In this document: one piece after another, positions 41,644 to 53,605 of the stretch
Numbering within the stretch: position 1 is the first letter of the stretch
Layout of the letters: every line of letters begins with the position of its first letter
Source: Polytrichum commune
Lineage: Eukaryota; Streptophyta; Polytrichopsida; Polytrichales; Polytrichaceae
DNA: 64,000 nt
Direction of reading: 5' to 3'
Assembly: GCA_950295325.1 (NCBI GenBank)
Contig: OX485807.1
Coordinates: 33,076,440-33,140,439 of the forward strand
Translations under genes and position numbers: made by a program
The notes under the pieces: generated by a model
Told to the model about the DNA's origin: nothing
What the model saw: the letters and a program-made list of their open reading frames with translations, nothing else
Databases searched by the model: none

Positions 41644-42202
41644 TGCACTCGTTTCTGGGTTCAATTATTCGTTCGGAGCGGCAGTGTCTAATCCAACTTC
41701 TCCATTGCCGAGAATTTTGAACACCATGACTACTTCTACAACTTTGTAAGTTCTGACTCACAACTCATGCATGGAAGTGTTCCATGGCGGGGGGCTCGGG
41801 AGAAGAATCCGGAATTCATGAAGTCATTTATTGAGGTTCTCTCCAAAGTTGGAGACACTATATTTGACAGGAATGCCTCCACATGTTACTTCTTACTATC
41901 TTTTTTTTTCTACAATTTTTTCATTATCTAATCTTGTATTTCATAATCACATATATATATATATATACATATTTTGACATTCGATTTCTATGGCAGGTGC
42001 TTCTATTCGTGCCTGTCAATCTCTTGGCAAACACATTTTGGCCTTTGAGGAGGACCCGAAGATCTTCAAGGCTCTTTTGGAACCCCTTATCCCCACCTTG
42101 ATTCGTGCTTCTGTGGTTGAAAATAGGAAGGTTGTGCGGTGTGGCATGGGAGATCGTGCAGAGAAGAAGTTAAAACTAAACCGCATTCTTTCTTGTGAAT
42201 AA
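41644..42202 (+). pseudogene. Gene B exons with degenerate methyltransferase motif I
   Basis: Exons 41644-41884 (phase-1 donor) and 41997-42202. The joint reads DTIFDRNASTCASIRACQSL then GKHILAFEEDPKIFKALLEP, closely following the D-x(6-7)-G-T-x-R-A-C-x-x-L-G-R-x-x-x-x-x-E-x-D-P pattern of N4/N6 amino-methyltransferases, but the Gly residues of motif I are replaced. TAA at 41689-41691 would be CAA by a C-to-T change; a final TAA at 42200-42202 sits at a possible donor. Confidence 0.58.
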
Positions 42203-42274
42203 GTTCTTCCTTTACTTATGAATTTGTTATATTTCTTACATTTTATGGTCTTGACTTGGTTTCTTACTCTTTAG

Positions 42275-42529
42275 TTACTTTGCAAAGCTCCAACATTATC
42301 CTCATCTCTTACTGCATCGATGCCTATGGTGTTTACACCACCAGCCAGCCTATTTCTCCCTTGCTATGCAGCAGACGCGGCGATGATGATGGCAACTTCG
42401 ACATCTCCACCTAAACGACGATGCAAACGCTCATACAATATACGTGTTATGCAATATGTAGATGTAGAGGCCAACGAAGGTAGTTCTGAAGACGAAGACG
42501 AAGACATAATCTCTAGCACCTATAGCTAG
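42275..42529 (+). pseudogene. Gene B probable terminal exon, acidic tail
   Basis: After CTTTAG; an 85-codon open segment ends with EANEGSSEDEDEDIISS and TAG. The basic patch PPKRRCKRSY could be a nuclear localisation signal. Confidence 0.45.
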
Positions 42530-44500
42530 TTTTATGACTTGCATTTGTTTTTATTTGGATTTGGTTAGATTAGAGTTGGTCAAACTTGGATGTGATTTGG
42601 CTTTGATTTGATTTTCATATACGTACACTATATGTGTTCTACATATTTTTCCTATTCAATTGTATCACCTAATATATGTTTATTATTTCTCTAAATGTTT
42701 TGAATATCCCAAACTACCTAACATTTAAAGATCCGTATATTTTGTAACATCTCTAACAAAGGATCAACATAGTCCAATGGTTGAGATGGATAAGAATGAT
42801 CTACAAATGCCCTGAGGGTCATCCCACGGTTATAGGTTTCATCTTAAAGAATGTATCAAAATTCACGGCCCATAGGCCATGGTATATTCATTTTTGACGA
42901 AAAAATATTTCAAAATTGCTCATTTATTTGTGCTCACTGCTCACCGCTCATCGCTCTAGGCTCACATACTAGCAATCCCCGGTTAAGACAATCCTCCCAA
43001 GTGCTCAAATACCAGTTAAAAAACTTAAGTGGATATGCGAAAAAACAAAGTTAAAGAAGCAATGAAAATATTTCGTGGTATATGCATTTTAAGGCATTTA
43101 TATTTGAATATCAAGAAGTGGTGTATTTACAAATAGTTTTTTTTCAAAAGCTTATCATGTATGTATACATGAATATAAAATTAGGGTTGACATGTTTATA
43201 GAAATACAAGAAGATATATTTATTATAGGCTATGAATATATGTTCTATAAGCGATTTACAAAGAGTTCAATGCAAATGATGAGATGAAATTTCTTTCAGG
43301 AGTCCTTGACTGCTCCTGATGTGTGATAGGGCATTATTTGGTCTTTGTTCAAAGTATTTCTTCAAGGTCTCTAGAGAACGCTTAACAACGCTCATTAACA
43401 CTCAATCCTAGAACTTCTTCTACCACATCAACCATAACCTCATCAACATCAACTTCTCAATGTATGAGGAATACATATCAAAAAACTCCTCATCAGTAGG
43501 TTCATAGGGGTTGTTTAAATCAAACTCCATCTCATAATTGAGGTATTCATGAGCATTCATCACGTCACCCACCTCACTATCAAATGACAACAATGAATGT
43601 GCGGAGGAAGGATCTCTAAATAAGAGAGAATATTTGACTTGTTCGCAAAAAAATATGGGATAAATGTGATTACATGTTTAAAATGTATGCACTCATATAT
43701 TATTACCTTGATTTTCTCAAATTTAACACTTATAGAGGTGCAATTACCAAAGAAGGGAGTAGAGCATGTTATAACACTTAACACATATTAACACTCACTA
43801 GTCTTACCAATTGTGTTTTTATAGGGGAGTAAAATTTTCTTAACATATATGAAATTATAATGCTTATAGGGGTAACACTTATAGAGTCCTTACTGTACTA
43901 GGCCACATGATAAATGAACATTAGAACAATCGGATGCTTTAATTTCATGCATGGTAGAAGGATAAATGAGCAATCTCAATATTGTTATGAGCTTGTGATG
44001 ACAATCATATTATTAATACTCAAAATCATGCATCACATATGAGTTGTGATTGATAATTAAAAAGCCCACAATGGTACGCCACTTGGATAAAAACAAAATG
44101 TTGCACTCTTCATAATATTGTTTCCCGAATGAACTCTAGTTGATACCACTAAACATGTGCAACATGTATGTACATGGTAGAGGATTGGATGCATTGCTAA
44201 AAAAACGTTAGAGGGAGAGAGAGAGAGAAAATTTATCAATGTACGTAATAATGTAGCCTAAGGTAGATGGTGCAAAAACCAATCTCCTCAATTATTCCGC
44301 AATAAATACTTGAAGTTAATGAAAATATCCACGACCTCAACCCCTTAATGCCTACCACTAACCACTAACTACCCCATAATGACATGAAAACCCCAGGCCT
44401 ATGTGAACATGAAAAATTTGATGATTCTTATCGCCACATTTGAGAAGTGAAATCCAAGTACAATCTTCGAGATGATTGTTGCTGGTAGGTAAGGAGTCCC
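42530..44500. other. AT-rich intergenic sequence
   Basis: No supported gene. Short simple repeats (GA at about 44210-44230). Confidence 0.5.
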
Positions 44501-44504
44501 TTAA

Positions 44505-44866
44505 CCCTTAAACGACAGAGCAAGCCCGAGGGGCTTGATTTCTATAGAATCTTCTCTGTAGCTCTTCCGGTACTCAACTTTTCACTTATTTTTTGATATC
44601 ATTCTAATCACCTTCTTATGATACATTCACAAAGTGAACTTTTACAATTGAAATCACAATTTGTATGAGTGATTTGTGCTTTGAAAGGATTGTGGTAGGT
44701 AGGTTGGGGTTGCACACAACCTTGTAGGAGGTTGCAAGCTCATCATTGATTGGCTCATTCATGATGCCCAAGTTCAAAAAGTGCACTATTCATGATGCCC
44801 AAGCATAAAAGATGCCGTGATCCAATTTGGGGCTGCCCGCCCAAGCCATGAATTGTCGTTTAAGGG
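44505..44866. mobile_element. 362-bp MITE flanked by TTAA, piggyBac-like
   Basis: Inverted ends CCCTTAAACGACA at 44505 and its complement ending at 44866, each bordered by TTAA (44501-44504 and 44867-44870). TTAA targets and CCC-starting ends are the hallmark of piggyBac transposases. The interior is non-coding. Confidence 0.72.
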
Positions 44867-45535
44867 TTAAACACTTTCAACCATCCAAGTATCAAGTTGC
44901 AATTATGTCAGCCACAAACCCCCACCCTTATGCGTCGTAGTCCGGGTGAGAGCTCATGGCTCACATGTACTTGTGTGAGCGACCTCGACCTTGTGACCCT
45001 ACCACCACACCGAATAGCACTCTTAAGAGAACACCCAGCTTTATTTAATTAAGTGAGGTTACAAACATTTAGAAATGCTCTTGTACCCATTAAGCTAATT
45101 ACTTGCTCTATCCTGTCAATTCATCCACACCCACACCAAAACCCTAACCCCTACCCTTATGAGCCATCCAAGACCCTTGGCTTCCTTACACGCCAATGTA
45201 TCCACCTTACTAACATAAATCAATACTTAGCCCTAGCCTCTTTAACCCTTGCTGGATCCTACTACCCAGCCTCTGTCCCAGCCCTCGGCTATCCAACTGT
45301 CCTCCCTTTGCTCAGCTGCCCAGCTGTCCTCCCTCTGCTCCCCTGAGACTATAGCAACGCATGCCCAATTGACAACCTCAGCACAACTAAGTTTGAGCAG
45401 GCAGCCAGAGACCTCCCATCCTCAATCAACATGAATTTACAGTTTTGGCCAATGCAGGCACTTGACCGCAAGGAGAGCTGTTGTCCAACACCTTCGCCTG
45501 GATCTACCCTTTGGTGTGGGGAAGTGCCTGGGTTG

Positions 45536-46898
45536 TGTGAGCCCAAAATGGTGCCCACATGTGGTGATTAACTCTTCGAAACCAATTTTAGTTTGACTTT
45601 GATGTGTTATGATTATTCACAAAACATAAAAAGAGTGAAGTGTGGTGTGGATTTAAGTTTAGGCATTAGGTGGTGTTGTGTGATTATTCCAAGGTTTGAT
45701 TTCAATAAGAGAATGCCTTGATTATGTGAGTAGGGGGATAAGGTGAGGCAAGGTAAGCTCCGCGGGTTAAATGCCCACTTTTGGATCCACCTTGTTGGTT
45801 TAGGAATGAGAAGGTTTTGTGGATGGGGACTAGTCCCTACTTTAAAGGAGAGGGTTAAAGGATTGTGATTGGAGGTGCTAATCCTCTCACCCTATCCTCA
45901 CCTCTCTCTCCCTCTCTCCCTCTTTGCTACTTAAGGTGTTTTTCTCTCATTTTATCTCTCTCTCTCTCAAGGCCTCCCAAGGGAGTGAGCTCTTAGAGCT
46001 TAAGATTGCATGTGGTGATTAGGTAGTAGTTAGTGAAAGTAGTGTGTTAGATTAGTTCATGACTTAGGGGCAAGGAAAAGAAAAGAAAGAAGGACCTAGA
46101 AAACATTTGATTAGTGGATGAGAGGGCATGTATTAAGGGTAGCTAGTAGCTGGGTTTACCACGTAGCTGCTGGACCGTATGGGATTAGGCTGTGGGCAGC
46201 CGAGACTGCTGGACCGTGTGGGATTAGGCTGTGGGCAGCCGAGACTGCTGGACCGTGTGGGATTAGGCTGCTGGGCAGCCGAGACAGCACCAACTGGCTA
46301 TTGGGACCCGGGTAACCAAGGGACTGCCGGTAACTAGGCCGGAATCGTACCAACGGGTTAATTAGACAGTTGGCGGGTTTAGCAAGCTAAGGCTAAGATT
46401 GTGTAGAGGGTGCCACTAAACTAGCCATGAGGGTGTTAGAGACCAATCGTAGATTAAAATAGTTCTTAGACAAGTGTTAAGCTCAATAGGATAGGAGATG
46501 TGTGTGTGGAAGTCACATGTGAGTGAATGTAACATTGACTATGGAGTAAAGTGTTTTTCAACACTTGCACACTCTCAAGTCACCATAAATCACGTGCACA
46601 GTTAATGGAGAATGTGGAGGATTCTTGCAATAGCAAGAAGACGGAAGTAAGATTAAAAAAGTGAGGGGAGTGTCCTTAAGGGCATGCGTGGCTAAAGCCG
46701 CGGGTTGGACTCTTGATAAAGCCCATTCTACCACAAGCCAAGGGGCTAACATTAATAAAGCACAATGAGTGAAACAAAATGTGTTCCTTTGAACATGAAA
46801 ATTGCCTTGCACATGGTTCAAGATTGTAGTAGATACATGTGATGTTCAAAGCCATCACCCGGACTAGGACGCTAAAGGGTGGTGGATTTGGCCTCACA
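45536..46898 (+). mobile_element. Nested solo LTR, 1,363 bp
   Basis: TGTGAGCCC...GGCCTCACA ends; flanks GGTTG (45531-45535) and GGCTG (46899-46903) form a 5-bp duplication with one change. Strong similarity to 39668-41291 in order and sequence. Confidence 0.85.
46155..46280. repeat. 40-bp tandem repeats in the nested LTR
   Basis: Three copies of GCTGGACCGT-GGGATTAGGCTG-GGGCAGCCGAGAC. Homologous in position to the 40-bp repeats of the LTR at 39668. Confidence 0.82.
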
Positions 46899-48018
46899 GG
46901 CTGCCACAGTTGGCCCAACCCTCAAAGGATTCCGCAATTTGATCCCAATGTGACTCCCCTGGCCATCAACACACCTAATCTTTCTGCCTCCTGTCCTTCA
47001 TGTCGCTTCACACCCAATGCACATCTGGTCCCCGGGATTGCGCTAATGCAGCCGAATCTCATAGCACACTTAATCCAAATGACCAACCTTGGCTACGACC
47101 CAGCACCGCATCTGAATTTCCACCCAACCAAAATCAGTGTGGAGAATACTGAAATTCCCAATCAAGGCCTTGCTCCAGAACTGCCTCTTTTCACCAATCT
47201 GTTGATTGTGGCTCCTCAGGCTGCCGCAACCTGCTGGGCTTGCTCCCCTTCACCGCACTGCCCCAATCCGCTCCAGCATACTTCCTTTAGCCCCAGGCTG
47301 AGAGCCTTGTCACTCAATCTCCTGGCATTATGTCCATTTCCCACCTTGGCAGCCTATCCATTCCCTTCGCCGGACCTCACAGCCCTCACACCAACTAGCA
47401 AGGCCCTGCCTCGCGCCGCTCTCTTTCTCTCTCCGCACATTCTCCCTCTCGATACCCTCTTCCCATCGAGCCCCTAGACTCCCCTCTCAAACCCAGAAAT
47501 CCAGGGCCCTCATCCTTTCCCCCAATCCGAATTCAAAGCTGGACCGTCTTAATCAGCTCCTTCCCCCCCCCCCCCTACTAACTTGCACAACCAGCAAGTC
47601 TAAAACAAACACTAAACTGAGCACAACTCACTTGAGCTTCACCATCACTCAACTTAATTTTGATTGATGTCCTCCTTCTTGACCCCTGCCCATAAAAGAT
47701 TCAACTCCCTAAATAAACACCACCCCATACTAATTCGGCCCATATAAATCCATATACTAAGGCCCAACTTTAATGCTTAAGGCCTACTCCCTTCACAAAC
47801 CTTTACTTAATTCTAATTAATCCTACCCTTCCCTACTCTCTAGTGCAGTGGCTCCTAGCTAAATTCTATTCACAACTGAACTCACACTCTTTTATATGGT
47901 TTAATATGGTTTAATATGGTTTAATGCTTTTATATGATTGCTAAAAATCAAACCTACGTTCTAATGAGTTTTTAAAGGTTAAGAACCCATGTGGGCACAG
48001 AATTGGGCTCACAAATTA

Positions 48019-48767
48019 CTGTCATTTACCAAGAGATTTTCCATCCAGATCAATCATACATGACAATATTTCATCACAAGTTGCTAACGAGAGAAGGTAC
48101 GGGTTTGGCCAATGAATAACACATATCCATCACCCATGAAAGCAAATGTTCACTTCTTCATAAGAAGTGTCATATGAAAAGTTACCATAGTGACATGAAT
48201 TACAATATGACACTAAATATCACGTTTAATGTAGTTAATATGCACACCGCAAAATATAATATAATTTACATACTCCTATAATTTGTAAATTGGAATCCCC
48301 TCTCAATTATCCCGAGCATATTAGAGACCCTCAACTATTGCAAATGAAGGAGCGAACTTCCCCCAATATATATTCATACTTTATACTTTTCTGGTTAACT
48401 ATAGTTGTCCTTGAATTTGGACTTAAGACATTTCTAGTTAACTATAGTTGTTCCTTAAATTGTATTGAAAAAATCTAAATAACTATAATTGTTTTGATAG
48501 TTGTCCAAGGTTTGATATTTTTGTACTAGGGCACTGCACAAACATCGGTAAGTGCATGCTCCTAGCTACACAACTCAATATCACAATATCAATAGTTTGC
48601 GTGCATATTAGAATCTTGATATACGTGAAAATTGTGTATGATCTACTTCACTTTATATTTTAAAAATTCCAGTATCCCTAGGAAGTTTTTGGGTGTATTG
48701 TGAAGTCATTGTTTGTCATGTGGCACAAATGAGGTCATTGTATGCATCACACTACATTGTTTATGTA

Positions 48768-48815
<48 letters not shown>

Positions 48816-49630
48816 CAAAAAGTCGCATTGGCAAGTGATAATTAAAATGTAAACATTCATGAAGTTGGGCATATTTTATCTAGCATGTCACTGCTAATTC
48901 GGGATCTTCTACCCCCATTTAGGAATTAAGTTAGCTTCAAATAAGAATCCAATGGGCTCTACAATAGAAATTAATGTTTTTACCCTCCATCCACTGGTTC
49001 GTTCTCCCCCTCGGTAGGTGTTAAAAACATTCACCTCTTATTGATTACATATACTCCTTGTAATTCTAAGCACTTCAAATCTAAAGTGGTGAGCCTCACT
49101 TCAAACAATTCATGATCTACATTATTCTTCTAAAGTCCACATTGATTAAAATAATAAACTCCTTTGATATGATGAATTCATAGGAGTGTAAAGTCAGTTC
49201 CATTATCACGAGTACTCTCATCAACCACTCAGCACATCACCTTACCAAACAATCATTCTCTATTACCTCACCTTGCCAAATGATAATTTGTCCTTTAAGA
49301 TAGGACCTTGTACAAAAGGGGGGGAACCTTCAAATTTTTAGTACCGAACCGTATGGGGAATCTCCCGCCAAATCATATTGAGACTACTACATAAGGTTCA
49401 TACCTCCAACTTTGTTTTCCTCGCTCACTCTTGTAGTGCCCCTCAGAAACTCTACCTTTGTTGCCATTGCTTATCCCAAAGTATAATACATGCTCTCATT
49501 TCCGGTAGAGTTCCATGTAGTGCAAGTTTTGCACATGCCGTTGGATATGCACTCCGGTGTCTGTATAATTGTACGGACACTTCTAGACAACTTTGCAAAC
49601 TTGGGCGGTGGATAGGGTATTGTGGCATGC
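48019..49630. other. AT-rich spacer with (AT)n microsatellite
   Basis: A pure AT run of about 40 bp lies at 48769-48810. No gene recognised. Confidence 0.55.
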
Positions 49631-49639
49631 GGTTCCACT

Positions 49640-49975
49640 CGGTCGAGTAAAACCTCCGCACGATGGATCCACTCGGTCGTGTGGAACTTCCGCACAACGG
49701 ATCCACTCGGTTGAATGAAACCTCTGCACGATGGATCCACTCGACCGAGTGGATCCTCCTTGTTTCTAGATATTATATTTTATACCTATACACTTTCAAC
49801 ATTGGTGTCATGCAAAGGGGATCCACTTGATCAAGTGGAACCTTTCGAAAGAGATTCACAAGATCAATTGGAACCTCTCGAAGGGGATCCACAAGATCAA
49901 TTGGAACCTCTCAAAGGGGATCCAGAAGGTCATGTGGAACCTCTCAAAGGGGATCTTGTCCAATGGATGCCCTCT
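49640..49975. repeat. 36-bp repeats with GGATCCACTCG palindromes upstream of DUF7869 copy 2
   Basis: A first set (GGATCCACTCGGT...) repeats every 36 bp at 49640-49756 and ends in GGATCCACTCG-AC-CGAGTGGATCC (49733-49756). A related degenerate palindrome, GGATCCACTTG-AT-CAAGTGGAACC, is at 49818-49841, followed by three 36-bp units (GGGGATCCACAAGATCAATT-like). The second set is open on the plus strand and would encode repeats such as GDPQDQLEPLK. Confidence 0.82.
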
Positions 49976-50250
49976 GGAGTTTCCAATACACTTTGTCTTG
50001 ATCAAGCTGATGTATTTGTTGTGATGGCAGATGAATAAACGTGAAAATGAATTTGGGGGTCAATTTAGTTGATCATGTATTTGAGAATGGTGATCATTCT
50101 TTTGGGTGTATTTTAGTCTGGCATATGGAGTTCCAATAAAGCAAATGCAATTTTTGGAATATAAACTCGCAATGGTCACCAATTCTTTATGGTTATTTAG
50201 CTTGTATAATTGATGTGATTGAAAAATTTACATGTTTTGTTTATAGGACA

Positions 50251-53200
50251 ATGGAGCAAATGAATCCAGAGTTTGCGAGTTCCGAAGAGGTAATTTGTTT
50301 GTCATACATTGTTATGTCATGCATCCATATATTATGATTTTTAAAACTGATTTGGACATGTATTCACATCATTATATGATGCAGGGATTATCCCTCTCTA
50401 AAGCAATGTTCACGGAGGAGGAGACCGAGGTCGGCATTGAGGATATTGATGTAGAATACAGTGGACTTAAAAAGGAGGAATGAGTGAACATTCCAGTGAT
50501 GCTTGTAAATGCAAATGGACAAAATGTGGCAAAAGGAATTTGCCGTGATGTCAATCCAATGGATTGTGTAGAAGATAAATGTCTTGGAGTAGATAATGTT
50601 GGTGTCCTCATAATGGAACCACTTGAAGGAATGATGGACATGTGATCAATATTCTCATTGAAATTGTGGTCACTTACTTGTGTTTTCCACCAGATTAAAC
50701 TCTTGCACATCACTTTTTTGTAAGCAATGTAGGTTGTGTGCGCAAACCAAATTGCTGGAGAGACAAAGAAAAAAAGGGAAGAGGGCATATGTCTCATCAC
50801 GCACAACTTTGGAGATTAGACCGACCAAAACATCTCAAATACTTAATAATACCAACATCTATCAACTTTCCACCATTGTGTGTTGTAATGGCGAGTGCAT
50901 TAGGTATTTTCCCAGAGATGAGGCATTTGCGTTGCGAACTGAATTTTATACTTGTTCAACAAGGATGAGACATGCTAAACAACTCGAGGTCCATAACCAA
51001 TTACACGCACTTCCGGGAGGTTCTAGGAAGGTTGTCACTTTGAGTGGTCACGATGTATGTGAAAAAACATGGAGACACATATTTGCTATCTCAAAAACGA
51101 CATTTTACAGAAACCGTTCAAAATTTAAGTGTGATATACGTTCACGTGATCATGGAAATCTAAACACAAAACGGAATCGTATATCCATTTAACAAGTTAC
51201 TGCCACACTTTCGACGTTATTGGAAGATAAAACAAAATTGATGCCTTTCAAGGCCCGCACTTTGCCAAATGATGCACGTGCTGTTGAAATGGTTTTGCCT
51301 CGTGGAACAAAATGGAAGAAATTTTTGGTTACAATCAACAAGATAAACATATGATATAGTTGACTGATCTGCTTGTTACAAGTGTTGATTAGTAAATATA
51401 ATATGAAAGGTTTATTGTTATGATACCAATCCGACTCTTGAATTGATGTTCGTGGGAGGGATCATTAATGTTTTGTATCTCGCATATTTGCAGGTGAATG
51501 ACAAGTGCAGTTTACTACCAATTTCTCTTTCAACTCTAAGCAAAATACAGAATAATTACTTAGAGCACTACATAAAGAAGAGGGTTGGTGACAATTTTGC
51601 TCGTTGTGGGAAGTGTGATTCTCTTGCTGCAATTATTCTTCAACATGTGAAAAGTTTAGATGCGCACACTGGTTTTTCAAAACAACTGGAGAAACACCAA
51701 GCGCAACAAAAATATGCTCGTAATGCTTACCGTTGCATGAGGGCTCTTTCAATTGAACACCCCCGGAAGGTGTTGACTATCATTCATGACAAAATGAAAC
51801 ATGGCAAAATTGCCTCTCTTTGCTTTGCGTCCAAGAACAAAGATACTGATATGTTCACAAAACTACCACTTTCTGTAACATGCATGATGAGTCATGGACA
51901 TGGAGATGAGAGGTATGCCCACTATGCATTGGACATGTACCCTGGAGATTGCAACCATACTGTAGGTTCATTCGCAAGACTTCTCCGTGATTTGGAGGAA
52001 TCCCCAATGTCATCATCTCGCCAACATTGTGTTGTTCTTCATGGGAGTGATATATGTTTGGAAGGATTACGAGCTTCACCCACGGAGCCCATTCCGGCTA
52101 TTCCTCTTCCACATGTTCTGCATGTTCAACTTGATAATTGCTGGAAGGACAACAAGTGCAAGTTTATAAAGGCATTTTGGTCTATGCTCACGGCGAAAGG
52201 AATTTTCATGGATGTGCATGTGTCCCACCTATTGGTCGGTCATACCCATGATGACATCGATGCATCATTTGGAAGATGGAGTATGGACTTGCGTGAACAC
52301 GATTACCCCACTATTCCCCTCCTCATGAAATCGTACATGGATATGGAAAAGGTTCATGTCATTCCACATATAATAGAGGAACTTCCCGACTGGAGGGCCT
52401 TTGTCAGTGAGCACATTCCCAATAGTAAGGACAAACTCACTGGCCACACAAAGGCCCAACAATTCAGATTCTATGTCTGAGATGATGGTTGGCCTGTTAT
52501 GCAATACAAAGTGCTTAGCACACACGAGGAGTGGTTGCCCAAAGATGGTATATTGATGTGGAAATCCAATATAAAAGGGGAGCCATGTATTCCATCCGGG
52601 GACCCCTTTCCTGCACTACCTCGAGGTATGGCCAAACTGGAAGATATTATTGTGGGTCTGCAAGGGTTTACTGACTATTGGCAATCAATATGTGACCACG
52701 ACACAACTGGAGCATATATGGATTCACACAAGCATATTTTGCAATATTGGACAGGGGTGAAGGATGCATTAGAAACACCTGTCAGAAATGTATACACTAT
52801 CGGATTGCCACTGTCCGAGGGATTTTGGCCACAGAGTAGAATCGAAGTAGATGCACATCCATTCTTGCATAATGGAGAGCTTCGGGAAGAGCACCAACCG
52901 GATGACCAATATGTTGGTCCATCAAACCTTCGTCCCGCACCTACTTTCCGCATTGCTAAGAATGTGCATGAGGGGCATTTCCTCATACTACGCCCCCCAA
53001 GAACAAAATATAGGTAGACCCATTTGGGTTTGCCGTGCTTTGTCTCCACCTAACTTGGCGGTCACGGTAGAGCATCCACGTCAAATTCTTGTACAATGGT
53101 TCACTCCCACTTCAACAGCCAAAGACTTGTCAAAGAAATGGAATGGGTGGGATTCAAACCCCAACTTCAAGTGGAAGCGTAACTTGAAATACTCCATTCC

Positions 53201-53320
53201 TAACTGGCAACCAATTGATTGCATCTTGGCAGCTTGGCCTTTGCCAAAACATCAAGATGTTGAGCCCCTAAAGGTTACTATTCCACCAGAGCAAATTGGA
53301 TTTGCCAAAGATAATCTTCG
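50251..53320 (+). pseudogene. DUF7869-type transposase-like gene, copy 2 (broken)
   Basis: ATG at 50251, donor at 50290 (GAAGAG/GTAATT), next exon from 50385. Recognisable parts: GICRDVNPMDCVEDKCLGVD; ECIRYFPRDEAFALRTEFYT; then, from 51494, a long open stretch with VLTIIHDKMKHGK, LHVQLDNCWKDNKCK and LVGHTHDDIDASFGRWSMDL. Lesions: TGA 50481-50483, stops around 50642 and 51190, TGA 52478-52480 (Arg in copy 1), a frameshift near 53000, and a MITE at 53321 that removes the C-terminal tail after FAKDNL. It lacks the intron that copy 1 has at SVT. About half identical to copy 1 by eye in the core, so the two are old paralogues. Confidence 0.68.
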
Positions 53321-53605
53321 CTCGGGGGGTTCACTCCCTCTTATATTTTGCATACACGTGCGTTCGGGACCTATTTATTGGGGGGTTATTTACCTTGTAG
53401 AAAAGATAATAAGGTGATGGTATTTTACATGTAAAAAACTTGAAAATATTATATGTGATGGTATTTTACATGTAAACATGTTTCATTATTTTAAAATCCC
53501 CTATTTTACATGTACATTTTTTATATAATTTATCTACAATGAATATATAGGACCCTATTTTTTATCGCACGTTATTCTACGATTTTCGCCAGTGAACCCC
53601 CCGAG
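53321..53605. mobile_element. 285-bp MITE, second member of the CTCGGGGGG family
   Basis: Ends CTCGGGGGGTTCACT and AGTGAACCCCCCGAG; flanks AATCTTCG (53313-53320) and AAGCTTTG (53606-53613) fit a diverged 8-bp duplication. The interior shares CACGTGCGTTC with the copy at 25873. Confidence 0.83.

Larger units (their letters stand above)
33384..42529 (+). pseudogene. Gene B: second ParB-like/methyltransferase-like gene (decayed)
   Basis: Exons that join in frame: 36042-36116, 36269-36849, 36937-37108, 37676-37873, 37975-38190, 38299-38540, 38665-39412, 39553-39667 plus 41297-41529 (split by a solo LTR), 41644-41884, 41997-42202, and probably 42275-42529. Probable 5' exons lie at 33384-33593 and 33787-33957, separated from the rest by tandem repeats; their link is uncertain. 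Domain order parallels gene A: ParB-like DGNHR, middle region, motif-IV-like LLITDIPENLP, motif-I-like segment, acidic tail. At least eight in-frame stops are present (33928, 36078, 36959, 36995, 39206, 39230, 41689 and likely 42200); splice phases nevertheless agree across them, so it was recently coding. Confidence 0.62.
44906..48013 (-). mobile_element. Solo LTR in minus orientation, with a second LTR nested inside
   Basis: On the minus strand it begins TGTGAGCCC (48013) and ends GGCTGACA (44906). Target duplication AATTA lies at 44901-44905 and 48014-48018. Its ends resemble those of the LTRs at 39668 and 45536 (CACCCGGACTACGACGC near 44940). About 1.7 kb after removing the nested copy. 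Confidence 0.82.

Noticed and set aside
36959-42202. Stop-codon reassignment to explain in-frame TAG/TAA/TGA in gene B
   Set aside because: All three stops occur, and gene A2 and the hAT gene in the same window use normal stops without internal ones; decay by C-to-T changes is simpler.
46839-47477. 212-codon Pro/Leu-rich frame
   Set aside because: It crosses the boundary between the nested solo LTR and the outer LTR and is therefore a chance frame in repeat DNA.
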